In this document: one piece after another, positions 11,801-24,670 of the stretch
How positions within the stretch are numbered: the stretch's first letter is position 1
How the letters are laid out: the number at the start of each line of letters is the position of its first letter
DNA from: Saccharum officinarum
Lineage: Eukaryota > Streptophyta > Magnoliopsida > Poales > Poaceae
Assembly (NCBI GenBank): GCA_020631735.1
Contig: CM036197.1
Coordinates: 49,709,880-49,773,879 of the forward strand
Reading direction: 5' to 3'
Length of the DNA: 64,000 nucleotides
Notes under the pieces: generated by a model
The model's database searches: none
What the model saw: the letters and a program-made list of their open reading frames with translations, nothing else
Told to the model about the DNA's origin: nothing
Program-made: the position numbers and the translations under genes

Positions 11801-12176
11801 CGGGCTCTACCTCTTCTTCAGCAGCCCTCTCTTCTTCAGCTTCCCCCATTGCAGTATCATCAAAGGCACCATATTCAGCAAAACCACAAAAAGTCATGTT
11901 ATCATCATCCCCTTCTTCTTCATCATCTTCTTCTATTATAACACCTCTTTATTTATGCTTAGTCCAACAAATATAGTTTGGCATGAAACCAGACGTGAAC
12001 AGGTGTTCATGAATTTTCCTTGGGCAAGAATAATCCTTCTCATTCTTATATAGAGCACATGGGTAGCACATGAAACCATTCTGCGTGTTTGCCTTGGCCA
12101 CATTTAAGAAATCATGCATGCCCCTAATGAACTCTAGGGAGCGGCGGTCAGTGTTGTACATCCATTGTCGGTTCAT
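8870..12176 (-). pseudogene. CACTA TNP2-like transposase, multiply disrupted
   Basis: Ordered minus-strand blocks match the grass TNP2 layout. 12176-11949 is the transposase-associated domain (NRQWMYNTDRRS..FIRGM, then a Cys/His cluster around CYPCALYKN). An acidic linker follows at 11897-11673. 11670-10700 is the transposase_21 region (LELLQWKAKNGVSDKGF, SSHSTWLITLCIYNFPPWL, VLIQGPKQARNDIDVYL). 10069-9557 is DUF4218-like (SILGPMFLHNMFPFERFM). 9511 to about 8870 is DUF4216-like and C-terminal (ELDYRPYFKVPLFRCQWV). Stops lie at about 11947, 11670 and 11205, with a frameshift in an A-run near 11150 and more breaks downstream. TNP2 binds the element ends and cuts them; this copy cannot be functional. 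Confidence 0.9.
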
Positions 12177-12338
12177 CTGTATTACAGGACGTACACCATA
12201 TTAGAAACTTGTAATAACCCATATTATACAACATGCATGGTTAGTAGTTAATTAAAAAATCCAAAATATCCATCAATCAGTATGATTAATTAATATCCCA
12301 AATAGCACTAAACAAATAGCAAAACAAATATGAATTTA

Positions 12339-12704
12339 TTAAAGCCTTGATACAATGTAGACAATCCCAAATAGCACTAAACAAACTAAGCCTATAATGC
12401 ACTTCAGCAGAAGAAGGATTTCACGACCAATTCCAACTAAAATAAATAGATCATTCTTCTGTTGGTTCACTGCCTCATCATCCACAGGTGCACTCTCATC
12501 AGTCTCTTCAACTGCCTTTGCAAGAGATTTTCGCATGTGCTCAACATACACTTCCTCCCAGCACCAACCATCACAGGATCCACTACCATCCCACTGAAAT
12601 TACAACACCAAATCAAGTACTTTAATCAAAATCATCACAAAAATAGATACAAACCATTCAAAAACATGACAAAAAAGAACTCACATCGTGATCCGGACAC
12701 GTGT
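12339..12704 (-). pseudogene. GRF zinc-finger protein, second half (split by the outer LTR)
   Basis: The first exon tail is at 12704-12685 and ends at a 'gtgagttc' donor. The next exon starts at 12593 after 'atttcag' and runs to a stop at 12339. It reads GSGSCDGWCWEEVYVEHM, the C-terminal half of a GRF-type zinc finger, followed by an acidic linker and a hydrophobic C-terminus (ILLLLKCIIGLVCLVLFGIV), a likely membrane segment. The N-terminal half is 22 kb away at 35069-35230. GRF fingers bind single-stranded nucleic acid in other proteins; in grasses many small GRF genes lie in or near transposons. It sits just upstream of TNP2 on the same strand. Confidence 0.75.
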
Positions 12705-12834
12705 TGTAACATCCTAGATGTTAAGAAACAATTAAAAACTTCATCATGATCATCATCATGCATAATCATCTAGCATTGTGTCATAAATACATTTCATGTT
12801 TTAATTATAGCATACATATGTTGCATATATGATG

Positions 12835-15781
12835 TGTAACACCCAGAATTTTCATGTTTTCGAAATAGCTAAAATTGATTTAATTATGCATTAGTTTGAG
12901 CGAATATAATATAGAGAGATAATATTTTATTTGGAATTAAAATTCAATATAAGACTAGAAACATGTATGTGCATTCATGCTAGTGCATTTATTTTTTTTG
13001 TGTTGTGTGGTTTTACCCAAAGGTGGAAGGGAATTTGAAATTCTTTTGAAAGTGGATTTGAAAAGCTTTGAGAAAAAAAGAAATCCTCTCTACTCACTCC
13101 CTCTCTCTTTTAGGCCTACTTGGCCTTATTTTCGCCGTGCCTGCTGAAGGAGCCCAGCTCCCTTTCCCCTCTCTCCCGGGCCCTTCTTTTGCTATGGGCC
13201 GAGGGCCAGTTTTCTCTTCCTCCCTCTAGCGCGTGGGCCGGCCCAGGTGGCCGTTGCGGGCGCACCTTCCTCTCCTTTGTCACGCTGACGGTCGGGGCCC
13301 GCACGTTAGTGCGTCTCCCACCTCCGACACATAGTCGAGCAGGACTTCAACCCGGTGAGATCTGGCTCCGCCCGACCTTCTTTGGATTGATCCGCAAGCC
13401 GCGTTCCCCTATAAGATGCGCGAATACCCCGACGCAGCTCCGTTTTCATCTACGTGTTGTATGTTAGCCCCAACTGTAGTTTTTGCCTTGTTTGGATCTT
13501 GCTGTTGAGCGGAGCTCGCCGCCACCATGATACTTGCTGTTGGAAGCTTCTTCGTTGAATTAAGCAACCTGCCGGGTGTCTCTCAGTGGTAGTAAAACCT
13601 CCTGTAACTCTCCGCTCTCTTTTTCTTTCTTTTGCTGTGTGCTCATTGTCGCTGACCCCGCGTAGGGTAGCACCGTTCGCTCTGACGCGCTGCCTGCCAT
13701 CTCTGACTCGTCTTCGTTCGGTTTTGAAGCCCTAGGTAAGCTCGCCTCGAGCTCCTGGTTCGAATGGTGCTGGCCGTACCTCCTAATGTGGCCTGAATCA
13801 CCGATTCGGTGATTCCAGCAAGCCGTTGGCCATGGCGCCGCCGCGTGCGGCACTGTAGCCGACCGAAATTTCTCCTCTCTCCTCCAACTTCTAATCTGAG
13901 CCGTTCATCTCGGAATCAATGGCCGGAGTAGGCCGATACCCTTCCGGCCTGCAGTTTTGCTAAAGAGCCCTTGTACTTCTTCATTTTCTAACCCACAGTC
14001 CTAAAGCGTAATCTAAAAAATACGCTTTCTTCTTTAGAAAATGTAATCTCCACCGATTTAAATGAAAACATGTTTCATATGTTTCAAAGTGATGTTTCAA
14101 AACTTTAAATGTTTGTATCTTGCTCATTTTAACTCCGATTTGACCCGTTCTAGTTGTGTTAGGTTCGTATTCGTGAATTCTACATGTTAGTGTTACTGTA
14201 TAGTAGGTTTGCAACATTTAAATATCGAGCTTATATTAGTGCATTTATTTATCTATATGAAATCTTAGAAAATTCATATCTTTCACGTTTTAACTCCGTT
14301 TTTCGTGATCTTTACGTCTGTGTGATCGTAGTAACATGTAGAATAGTTCTAAAAACTTTTTATACCATTTTGCTACTGTTGGTGTACTGTTCTAATTATG
14401 TCTCTTTGTGTGCTTCATGTATGATTGCTCAGATGATTGTGTGTTGCTGCGTGGTGATCGAGTATAGACGGTGAGCAGTTTATTGACAATCAGGAGTATT
14501 ACTTTGAGCCAGACAAGCAGTATCAATAGGAAAGCTTTGATCAAGGCAACTATAACATGGGACTATCCTTGTTAACCTATTCATTATAATTGTTATCATA
14601 TGCATGTGTCCTTATTGGCAACCTTAGAGATTTTAACTTAGCCATTGGTATCTTGATTCCTTATCACCTATGGAATTATGCATTTGGGTAGCTTGGCTAG
14701 TGCTTGATTTATGAACATTGATCTTGTAATATGACTAATGAATGATGCAATCAACCATTAAGATGATTTAATTCTTGTTATAAGGGGACTAGAGCACTGT
14801 GTTGTTTTGTTGTTGCTCTAGTTACTCTCCGTAAGGACTTATCTGTAAGTGATAACCGAGATTGATAGTATAGCTATAGGGCTATATGGCTCTGGCTTTA
14901 GTTGTTCAAGAGACTTTTTTTAGCTTGTTAGTGGTTACCTTAAATGACATAAGAATGCCTTGCCACGTTGGGTGTAGGACAACCTCTAGTCTATGAGTAT
15001 AGCCGAGAAGGAATTGTGCCATTTGAAAAGAAGGGTTCCTACATCTGCCTGCCGAGTGAATCTAATGACCCTAACTTGTTAGGCGAACTTTTGAATGGCT
15101 TTATATGGTTTTCGATGTTTTAGGCCTTGCAAACCCATGCATTTAGAAATCATGACTCACAGTGAAAAGTATACACCTCTGCGTAGAGTTTAATAAACTG
15201 GTATACTAACCGTGCTCACGGACACGAGCGGCCTTGGAGATTCTTACAGAATAAGTGAACACTATTGTTATATCATGTTTGAATTATTGTCGTTACTATT
15301 ATGCTTATGTTAATGCTATTCATTATTCTTATTACAATCAATCATTGGTTCATTAATGGGAATTGAAATACCTTGATGCTACTCAATTGCTAAGTAAATG
15401 ATGATTAAAAGCTAAACGCAGTCGAACAGTGTCTAGCCTTTTGAGCCTCATGAACCCTATGTTATATTTATTGAGTTCGACATGGACTCACCCTTGCTAT
15501 TCCCCACCACCACAGATGAATATTATGATGATGATTATCAAAACGAGTATTAGGCTTGATGTCAACCAGTTGACGGTGTCCCTGTGGTTGGAGCTTCACC
15601 TGGAGAATTACTATTAGTTGCTACAATTATTGAATAAGACTATGTGAGAAATATTTATTCGTTATGTAATAAGCATTGTGATGATACTCTGTAATTTGTC
15701 AACTTATGTGTGTGATCGTTTTCTGGGGCGCATATGAGTCTTTTATACATCCAATTTTTGTTCTTAAAAATGGATGTGACA
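12835..15781 (+). mobile_element. inner solo LTR, 2947 bp
   Basis: It starts TGTAACACCCAGAATTTTC and ends ..GGATGTGACA, and is flanked by a perfect 5-bp target duplication TGATG (12830-12834 and 15782-15786). It contains a GC-rich part (13100-13900) and AT-rich parts, and no convincing ORF. A second LTR and internal sequence are absent, so it is a solo LTR left by recombination. It lies 130 bp inside the outer LTR. Confidence 0.85.
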
Positions 15782-16559
15782 TGATGTTTCGTGTGTTGCA
15801 TGAAATGTTAACAATGTTAGTAATTAGGGATCTTTGTGAATTTAAATATGTGATTTTTCCTTAAACAAATAAAAATGTGTCAAAATAAACTTTGTAGTTT
15901 GAAGTATGCTCTTTAATATAAAATAAATGTTGATTTGAGTTTGCGAGACAAACATGTTTAATTTGGAGCCCAAAGATTGGATTTAAGGTTGATTTTCAAA
16001 CTTGGCCATCTTTGCTTTAGTCTCTACAAATCAGTGATTGAATTCAAACTTTGGTGATTTATAAAATGAGTTTTCATTAATAAAAGTGGTGCAACCTTTG
16101 TGTCATAAATTGGTACTATACTCGAGTTGTGGTAATGAACATTTGTTTGTGATGTTTGATCAGTAATTAACCTTTAAATAATTGCTTGAACATGCTTAGT
16201 TGAAACTGCTTTTGAAAACGTTGAACTGAATCCAGTTTTATAGTTTCATTGTACCTACTTTCAAAATTCAAAATCTGTGAAATGAGTGAGAACGAGAGCT
16301 TGAGCCTGTGAGAAAAGTTGAAGACCATGTATAGATGAACAACTTTTGTTCTTGAGGTTGATCGAGTTGCTGCACGGAATTGAGAGAAAAATGAAGAAGA
16401 AGATGGAGGTTCAGACTGCTACAGTAAGCTGCCAGGGAAGCTGCTGGCCTGCCTTCTTCCTCACCGACGACGTTCTTCCTGTCGCTTCCAGCATGTGGCC
16501 ACGTAGCTGCCCACCTGTTGAGCTCGCCCAGCTACTGGAAGACTCGCTCGTGCCCTGCC

Positions 16560-16796
16560 CATGGTTTTTTTTATCGGCCAAAATATCCCGATATTTTCGA
16601 TATATCCTGTTTATCCATAAGTGCCGATAAGAAATAATCTATCTTTTTTTGTATAAATTTTGTTTAAATTTATTTGAATTTACTTAAATTCAAATTAAAT
16701 TTTATTTGAATTTGGTCCGATATTTCTGATATATCCTGTTTATCCTCTTTATCTATGACCCCCGATAAATTTTAATTTTCGAAAATGAAAACCTTG
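16560..16796. mobile_element. hAT-like MITE, 237 bp
   Basis: Imperfect inverted ends CATGGTTTT and CAAGGTTTTC (the latter read inward from the right) are flanked by a perfect 8-bp duplication GCCCTGCC (16552-16559 and 16797-16804), the hAT signature. The inside repeats 'gatat' and 'ccgata' motifs and is AT-rich. It lies in the GC-rich part of the outer solo LTR. Confidence 0.8.
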
Positions 16797-16804
16797 GCCC
16801 TGCC

Positions 16805-17450
16805 TCGCCGTTTTAAGCCGACGCCGGTGCTCGCTCTCTCTTTTCCCTCCTCTGTCTCGCCGCCGCGTGGCTCACGCTCGCCGGTAAAATTGAGCGCCAG
16901 TGCTTTGCCTCTGCCCGTTCCATCTCATGGCTAGCCTCGACTGCTCTTTGCGCATCGCCTGAGCCTGCTTGCATCGCCTATGGCCGCCGGAACCATCCTC
17001 GGCGCCAGTTGCCGCCGCGTGCTCCACTGTGGTCAGCTACCTCTGAGCTTTTCCTCTGCCCAAGCCGACTGCGCCGTAGCCTTCCTCAGCTCACGCCGCG
17101 CCTCCTCAGACCCTCCTTTGGCCGCCTTCTCGCCGGAGCCGGCCAGCACGCCGCCGCACTGCCACCGGCGCCTGCGCAAATGGTCAGGAGGCCACGGCCC
17201 ACCTCGGGCCACGCTGATGGTGCCTACAGGTGCGCCTCGCCACCATGGAGCTTCCCCGCCTCTCCCTCGCCGCCGACGATCATCAACGAGCCGGAAATCG
17301 AGCTTCCCGTGCGCGTGCTCTGCTCCAAATTCGCGACAGGGACTTCACGTGACAATAGAAACTTTTCCAAGGGCCTAACTGCACAGACTGTGACTAAGAT
17401 GAATAGTGTGCTACAAGGTTTTTCTTTTTCTTTTTCTATTTTCAGCTGAA
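16805..17450 (+). other. GC-rich segment of the outer LTR, no gene
   Basis: Two overlapping frames are open for over 130 codons (starting at 16980 and 17009). Both read as Ser/Pro/Arg-rich low complexity, as expected from GC-rich LTR sequence. The corresponding GC-rich blocks of Elements II and III sit at the same relative place. I see no protein signature. Confidence 0.6.
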
Positions 17451-18953
17451 ACTTATGAATTTCATAACTATTTATTGGTGCATGCTAAAATCATAAAACT
17501 TTTTTTAGCCTCTTCATGATGTGCTCTATGTAGGAAACATATGAAACCATGAAAATCAATAGTTTTTGGATGCTTAAAAATTAGCTCTTTTAATTAATAA
17601 ATGTTTATTCCATGTTTTTTTAGGATAAAATAAATATCCAATGGTCATGAAACTTTTTGTGTAACTGTTTTATGCTAATATCAACCTTCATAAAGTTTAG
17701 GATTAATTTGATGATGTTTAATTATATCCTTAATTATATGCTTTAATTATTAGTTAATAATTATCAAATGGATTAGCATAAATCAAGATAGTACTTGGGT
17801 GCATTTTGGAGTTGAGTGTAGACCGTGAAACACATCCACACCTGCTGTTTTATGGCAAAGTAATTACCTTCTTGATATGCTCATGATCAACTTGTGTTAA
17901 TAGAAAGTAGAAATGTTTTTTTTGTGTGATTAAGCACTTCATTAAGTGAAAGCATGTATATAGCCTTGAATGCTCTTATGTATGTAACCTCTTGGGTAAA
18001 AAGATAAAGTTATGTATAAGTTTTCATGTCAAGCCTTGCTAATCCATGATTACTATGCCTTTTGTGATAACTAGTGAGTATGTGATGGTTGATTAGGTAC
18101 CTTGCTCTCAAGTGCTTAACTTTTGTAATATGTGATATGCCTTACCTCCTTATTAAGCACATGATGGACTTGTTAATAACTAAAAGTGCTTCATGATAAT
18201 TGCTCACAATTATACCGTGAAGGAAAGTTGTACTCAAGTTAGTTAATCTAATTATGCTTTCACCAATGCACCTCCATGCATCAAGTCATGCATTCCACCA
18301 TGCTAAAGCATGCATCATTTATCTACGTGTAGTGCATACGTGAGTGAGAAGGTTCATGTTGATCAATCTTCGGAGAAGGTTCATCCATCAGTGGTGATGA
18401 TGTCAAGTCTAACTTCGTGGTGTCTCTGTGGGACTAACCTTCTCTGCAACGCAGGCAAGCCCCGGAGCATACAACCCTTCCTTGATGTTTATAAATGCTT
18501 TTATCACTTGAGTCCTATAATATGTGCATTAAGTTATAGTGGTTAAATTTGAAACCTGTTGCTGCATGACTACCTTGATATTCCAATACATTTCTTTGTC
18601 ACCCTTTAATAGAATAAACTAGTAATGCTTAGCCATGCTTAGGAAGATAGGTTCGAATGATGGGTTCATCATTCGCAATGATTTATACCCCTATTATGAC
18701 TTGAAAGTTTAATATGAAATTTAACACCTACAAAGATGAACCTGTCGCCGATCAGCTAGGCCATCCACGGTAGCAAAATTCTTCTCCACCGTTTGATCTA
18801 GGATTCAATGCTGAGATCTGTGGTGTCTCCTGTTGCCGCCGTTGTCCTCGAGCCCTCCGCTTCTGCGCCAATAGGAAGCCTCTAGGGTAGCCTGGCCACC
18901 GGTCCCGCGTCCGGCGAACAAAAAAGGGGGAGGGAAAGGGGGTGCCCACTGCC

Positions 18954-21900
18954 TGTGGCAGAACCGCCTAATTTAATACCCTCCCAAGAGTACTTGTCTT
19001 CCATTAGACACTAAGTACCCAAGGGAGAGCACTAAACTCTGCGATTCCATCGAGCACACCCGAGGGAGAACTCGAAAATCCACATTTTTACCTCAGGATC
19101 ATAAATGAGAGATAAAGCTTACAATATCTTTACCATTTCTTACATCACTTTTAGTACAACATCAGGGTAATCCATTGTTTAATTAAAACAGCGGAAAATA
19201 AAATGTTATCAGAGTTCAGCGGAAATGAAACCCTTTAATGATGAGTTAAATATTATCATGATGAACATTTATATACAAGAAATGATAACAGGTGGTAAAT
19301 CTTTCCCTTATAAAACATTTTTGGTGAGAGTTATAAATCAACTCTACATCCGCAACGTGAAGGAAATCCTCACTGAGCCCACCAGGAGGTTTCCACACAC
19401 AAAAGTCATCTTCAAGAACACCTGTCACCTGCAACAGGGTAGAACAAACCCTGAGTACTCAATTGTACTCCGCAAGACTTACCCGTCAGAAGAAAAGAAA
19501 AGACTCCAAGGATATGCAAGGCTATCTGGCTTGTGGGTTATTGCAACTGCAGGAAGCATTACTAAAGGTGCATCCTTATATTTAACTTTTATTAGCAGTC
19601 ATCGGTAGTTCATTAACCCACCATTCTAGTAAGCACCTGTTCTACTTTCAAGCAAAGGTTGAGCCATTAGAACCATTTTTCCATCTTTCGTCTTTCATTT
19701 CTTACTACGGTGCCAGAGTGCAGTCAAGCCATACCGTCACGTAGAAACGGCGATTCGCGAATCAATGTGCCCAGCTGGGTACCCCGAAAAACACACGCCT
19801 CGCTTGTACCCCAGGCACAAGCGAGACCAACCCGTTCCCCTCCTGTCATAGGTTTCCAGGTCCCCGTCCAAACTTGGACTCCTAGCTCCCGCACTTGAGG
19901 CCCGGCCTCAATACGGTGCTAAGACCTCCACCTATCCCCGCCTCCAATCAGTCGGTCCGGAAAGAGCCGGAGCCCATGACAAGAGAGTAACAAGTCTTCC
20001 TAGCCCCCATCCGCTAGTATATGCTCGGGATAATAAATCTGTGACTTGACCGGGGATCCAGTGCAACGAACGGTCCTTAATCGACACAGGCGGGGCAAAT
20101 GCAACCAGAGCCTCGCTCAGATTGCTCAACCAAGTCCATATCCAATTCCACGTATAGTCCCGCCCGGTCTCCAATTATTATCCATATATAATCCATGTGA
20201 TAATAACATGATAATAGTAACAATAATATATTTCCTATCGCTCGCGAGTAACAGGCAATCACTCGACTTCTACCGGAGTCCTGTAGCATAGCAATCTACA
20301 CGATCTTGACATACTAGTAAGACTCATGGGATCAGGATATATATATGCAAGTGGGTTTCATTCATCTCCTTAAAACTTAATGCACAAGCATAAATAAAGT
20401 GCAGCATAATAGAGGTTATGCACCGGGGCTTGCCTGGGTAAAATATCATTATAACTAAGTTCCATCCGCGGGGTGTGGTCACCATCACGCCTTCTTTTGG
20501 TTACTCCAGTTAATCCATGATCGCACCTAAATGGTATACATCGTTGCAATATGCTTGTCTAAGCGAAACATGCATAAACAAGATATTTAAAAGACGAAAG
20601 AGATAAGTTGGAGCTTAGCCAGGACAACAGGTCGGTAGAGGTGGAGTCACGCGTAGTCGCTGCTGGCTGCAGGCTTGCGGAGGTAATGGCAGCCTGACTA
20701 CGCCGGTGCACGGAGGCGGTGGCGCGGGCGTGCCAGGATGCTCACGTTGGGGCACCGAGCAGTGGGGGATGAGGAAGAAAGGGTCTACTACTTTAACTTG
20801 GATTGCTCGGCTGCTAGTGCTGGGCTACTGGTGCTATAAAGAGCTCAGACTGCTCGGCTGTGCTCTTCGTCGAAAATTTCGGACGAGACGACTCGAGGCT
20901 ATCGCTGCAATGCTGAAAGATGAGCTGGTGCTGGCTATGGGCAGAGCTAAGTAGGCCCTTGTGGGTGCAGCCACATGCAGAGAAAAATGAAAGTCAGTCA
21001 TTGGCATTAATTCTTCACTGTGTTTGCACGCTCCAAACCCAAAGTCACGCACCACTGATGAATCCAGCACCACAGCAGGTCAACAAAAGTAACAATGTAG
21101 CATTAACTCACTACACCAGGGAAAGGAAATTATCCAGACTTCTATAAGACTTTTTGGCTTTGCCACTGTGTCCAAGGATCCAATAGTATGATCATGTTTT
21201 ATTTGGTAATTAATCTCTCAAATGATCGGCAGAAAAATCTAATGGCTATTACTATGGCATGTCACGTATTTTTGTACGTAATATTTATAATTTTGAAAGG
21301 GACTACGTCAGTATGTCTCATAATTCCTGTATTTATACAGTATATTAAAGGAGAGTTGCGCTAAAGTGGCGCATACAGGACAAATTAGTATTCTTCATTT
21401 ACATGTGCTTTAGTTTATAGATTTGCAATTTAATTTATATTAATTAATTGTATATGTAAAGGAAGTATGAATTTGGTGAGACGGTTCTTGATTGAAAAGA
21501 AAATTATCACCAACTGCTAGGGATGAAGAGAGTTCACGGAGACAAAGTGGGGCATCAATCGTCAAGACCGAAGACCAAGAAAAATTGCCGACGTGCTACA
21601 TGCTCCATGTCCTCTCTCCTTCTCTCTTGCTTTCTTTGTCTCTCGTTCTGGCCACAGGCTAGTCAAGTCATGTTTGCGTCCGACGACTGTAATAAAGTGA
21701 CGATGTGCTGTCACCTGACAGCACTGCCTTCAAGCCTGTATCTGCAAGATTGACCAGATGGCCAGGCACCGAGGTTGGCGCGAACGTCTTGGACGGAGTG
21801 GCAAAGTCCCAGGCTCTGAAAGCGTGTTAGGCGCGCTTGACTCACCGGCGGCAGTAGCGACCTGTGAGCAGAGGAGCAATGCACGCACAGGGCGCGTCCG

Positions 21901-22860
21901 GCACTCGACACAGAGCGACCACATGGAGTGACCGCGTACCCCCGGCCTGGCAGTCCAAGGCGAGTGCCAAGTACGAATTTAAAAGCGTGTACCAACTTCT
22001 AATCCAGCTAGGTTAAGACGAAACCACCTTGACAAGGCTCAAGAAGGTATATATGGCTACTAGCAGGAGCAACAAACATAGACAAAGGTGAACTAGAGAG
22101 TAGAGTGGAGACGTGCCAACTTGGGACTGCCAACCAGTGCTCGAGGTCAAGAGTGAGCTGGCCAACAGCGCGTTCTAGCGAAGTTAGGCAATTTCTAAGG
22201 CATGCAACAAGACGTCCAACCCAACTACCACCTATGCCATACTCAAGTGCTCACCTCGATGCAACTAACGGTACAAGAATAGAAAGCTATTGTTTAAGAA
22301 ATTTAGTTAGAATTTTAATGCCAAAATGGCATTGTCGTTATTGCCTCGGACTTGGAAAACAAACAAGGGTTAGGTCCTAACTAGCAGTCAGTAGCACTTT
22401 TGTCTTGATTTATAAAAGGTCTGAACCTTGCTAATTTCAACTAACAATTATCTCATGGCATAGCCCATACTTTGTACTAGCCTATGGAAACAAAATATTA
22501 AGGCACTAGTTAATTAGTTTGCCTAATATAATTTGCCGCAATTGAGACTTTTAAACATACGTTCCAATATTTTTGACTTAACGGAAACACTTATCTTAAT
22601 TTCAAGTCTGATCTCTTAGCTCCCAAAAGTACTAGCTAGCAGTATTTACTCTCTAAAATTAAACTTGCATTCTCATCTACATAACTTGCTCATCAAATTT
22701 TATTAAGTACTTCATTCAAATGATATGTTATTTTTATTTATAGAAATTCGCTTATCATTTTATGTGCGTTGAAATTTTAAAACCCGCGGAATTTGTTTTG
22801 TTAATTTCTTTTAGACCTTAATCGCATGCTAAGTAAGTTAGTAACACCAGGGGTGTTACA
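18954..22860 (-). repeat. 3' LTR of Element I
   Basis: On the minus strand the LTR runs TGTAACACCCCTGG to GGCGGTTCTGCCACA. The length is identical to the partner LTR. Many short frames are open in both LTRs in the same places; none has a protein signature and all are treated as chance. Confidence 0.95.
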
Positions 22861-22873
22861 TCCTTCCCCCCTT
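22861..22873 (-). other. polypurine tract of Element I
   Basis: The minus strand reads AAGGGGGGAAGGA directly next to the 3' LTR, the expected site for plus-strand DNA priming. Confidence 0.8.
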
Positions 22874-24670
22874 AAAAAGGATCTCGTCCCGAGATCCGGA
22901 ACCAGAAACAAAAGAGGGAAGCACGATTACATTCACAGATCTGAGCTTACATGAGAGGTTACACGACTTCAAACGCTAAACCACTCTGGAATCTAGAGAT
23001 AGCACGGCTAAAACCAATCTAATACAACTCACAACCTCTCTAGAAATCGACGAAGACGGGGACAGTGGAAAAGCAGAAGGAAAACGATTATCCAGAACAT
23101 GGCGTATGCCCAACAAAGCCAGAAATTGGAGACTGGTACAAAGATCATCATGAACCCTAAAACCTAAACTAACAAGAGATGAACTTGAACTTCTCCAATG
23201 GAATTCAGATCCCTTCTTCTCAAGTTACACCATCACCTCTGACTGGCGACCCTAGATCTGCGAGCAACGGCTAGATCACGTAGCTCTACCTCCAACCACT
23301 TTCTTCCTGACTGCTTCTCGAGCTTCTCCCACCCAAGCACGGACAGAGGGGATTGATTCTACAAGCTCTACTTCGGACCTGGGGGTGGAATGGAGGAGAG
23401 GCAAGCAAAGAGGCATTATAAAAGCTTGGTGGACGGAGGTGGTGGTGCAGTGCGCCGGAGTGGAGGCGGCGTAGAGGGAAATCACTAGTGAAAGGTCACA
23501 AGGTGGGGAGGGCATCGGCCATGGTGCGCTCCCTGTGCGAGCTTGAGTGGGGAAAAAGAAGAAAGGAGGGGATGGGGTTCGATTGGCAAGGAGGCGTGCG
23601 AGCAACGGGGCCCCAAAGGAAAAGAAAGAGGGGGGTCTGGTACGGGAACGAGAGCGAAAATCGAGAGCCGACACGGGTGCCGGGATCAGAGGGGCGTACT
23701 GTGCGACAAGACGAGGCGAGTGCGGCACAACGCCATGGCCGCACGGGAGCGGTACACGCAGTCCCACCACCGACGGCGTCCGCAGGGCACATAGTGACAG
23801 CGACCCGGCATGCGTAGCGTTGTCAAACCGGTCACAGGAACGACGTCAAGTCGAGCAATTCAACTTCTCTGACCTACGTGCGGGCTAACTTTCCTGTTGT
23901 TTTTCTCTTTCTCCTTTTCCTTTCTTCAAAAACCTTGTTACTTTGACAGAGCACAATTCCATCAACCCGTTGTGGATTTCCCGTTTGAACACAAGGATAT
24001 TTTTACCAAAGAGAATTTTTATAGCAAGAACGGTACCGCGGTGTAACTCGGTAACAACACTTGGTCAACAACCTCGATACCAGCGCGCGCCGAGCAGCGT
24101 CACCATGTGGCAGCTGTTCCACCGGTGGCCCTCGGTTCCGTCGCGGCACCATAAGCTATTAACTAAGTAACTATTACCAACTTACTCGCAGTAAAAACAA
24201 CGGGGTCATAGACCACAGAATAGAGGAGTAAGGGAAAAAATTCAGGCAACACGGGTTCCTTTCAAAATAAGGAACAAGTAAAGTAAATCCCAAGGCGGAT
24301 TTAAATCAAGGGAATTCAAGTGTTCTGCTGGGACATCCACAATTAGTGATACAGTGTCCTCTGTTTTCCAATCACGGCCAATCTACTGCATCCGAATAGA
24401 TGTTCCCCTTGTAACCTGCTTGTTGTCATCTCAAGAACCCTAAGCAATCGAACAAGGTCTAAGGAAAAATCGACGTAGCAAAAACTCATTACCAACGGCC
24501 TTACACGGGTGCAACATACATGCATTCACTCTCCCACACTCGACACATCGCTCGAAACGTACAACCAGGCGGCCTTAACAACTACGGATGCGGTACAACG
24601 GAAAGATTACAACACTAGGGAACAACGATGAAAAGCACTACTAGCGACGGCTACATCTCCTCTAGGACAA
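22874..24670 (-). other. 3' internal region of Element I without a recognised gene
   Basis: This 1.8 kb lies between the stop of the 299-aa ORF and the polypurine tract. The part 23270-23890 is GC-rich, with open frames on both strands (for example 23276-23770 minus) of low-complexity Ser/Pro/Arg type. I see no RT, integrase or protease motif. A shortened relative of this region occurs in Element II (about 57131-57680). Confidence 0.6.

Larger units (their letters stand above)
8366..12704 (-). mobile_element. CACTA-1 transposon, main body (other part at 35069-36694)
   Basis: This segment holds the TNP2-like transposase relic and the last exon of a GRF zinc-finger gene, both on the minus strand. 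It is cut at 12704 by the outer solo LTR and resumes at 35069 with no loss of coding sense: the codons on either side join as ..FYM/CPDHD. The 3' end of CACTA-1 is not recognisable near 8366, where it meets CACTA-2 repeats. Bases 8366-8860 are AT-rich with no gene that I can see. Confidence 0.8.

Noticed and set aside
18660..18760. A specific 5' TC end for the Helitron ending at 33950
   Set aside because: Several A|TC sites exist (for example 18668-18670), none with a convincing family motif, so I left the border open.
19225..22380. Short frames repeated identically at 26488-29643
   Set aside because: They recur only because the two LTRs are near-identical; none has a protein signature.
23276..23817. 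Overlapping open frames of up to 164 codons on both strands in Element I
   Set aside because: They lie in GC-rich sequence where several frames are open at once, with Ser/Pro/Arg low complexity and no conserved partner in Elements II or III.
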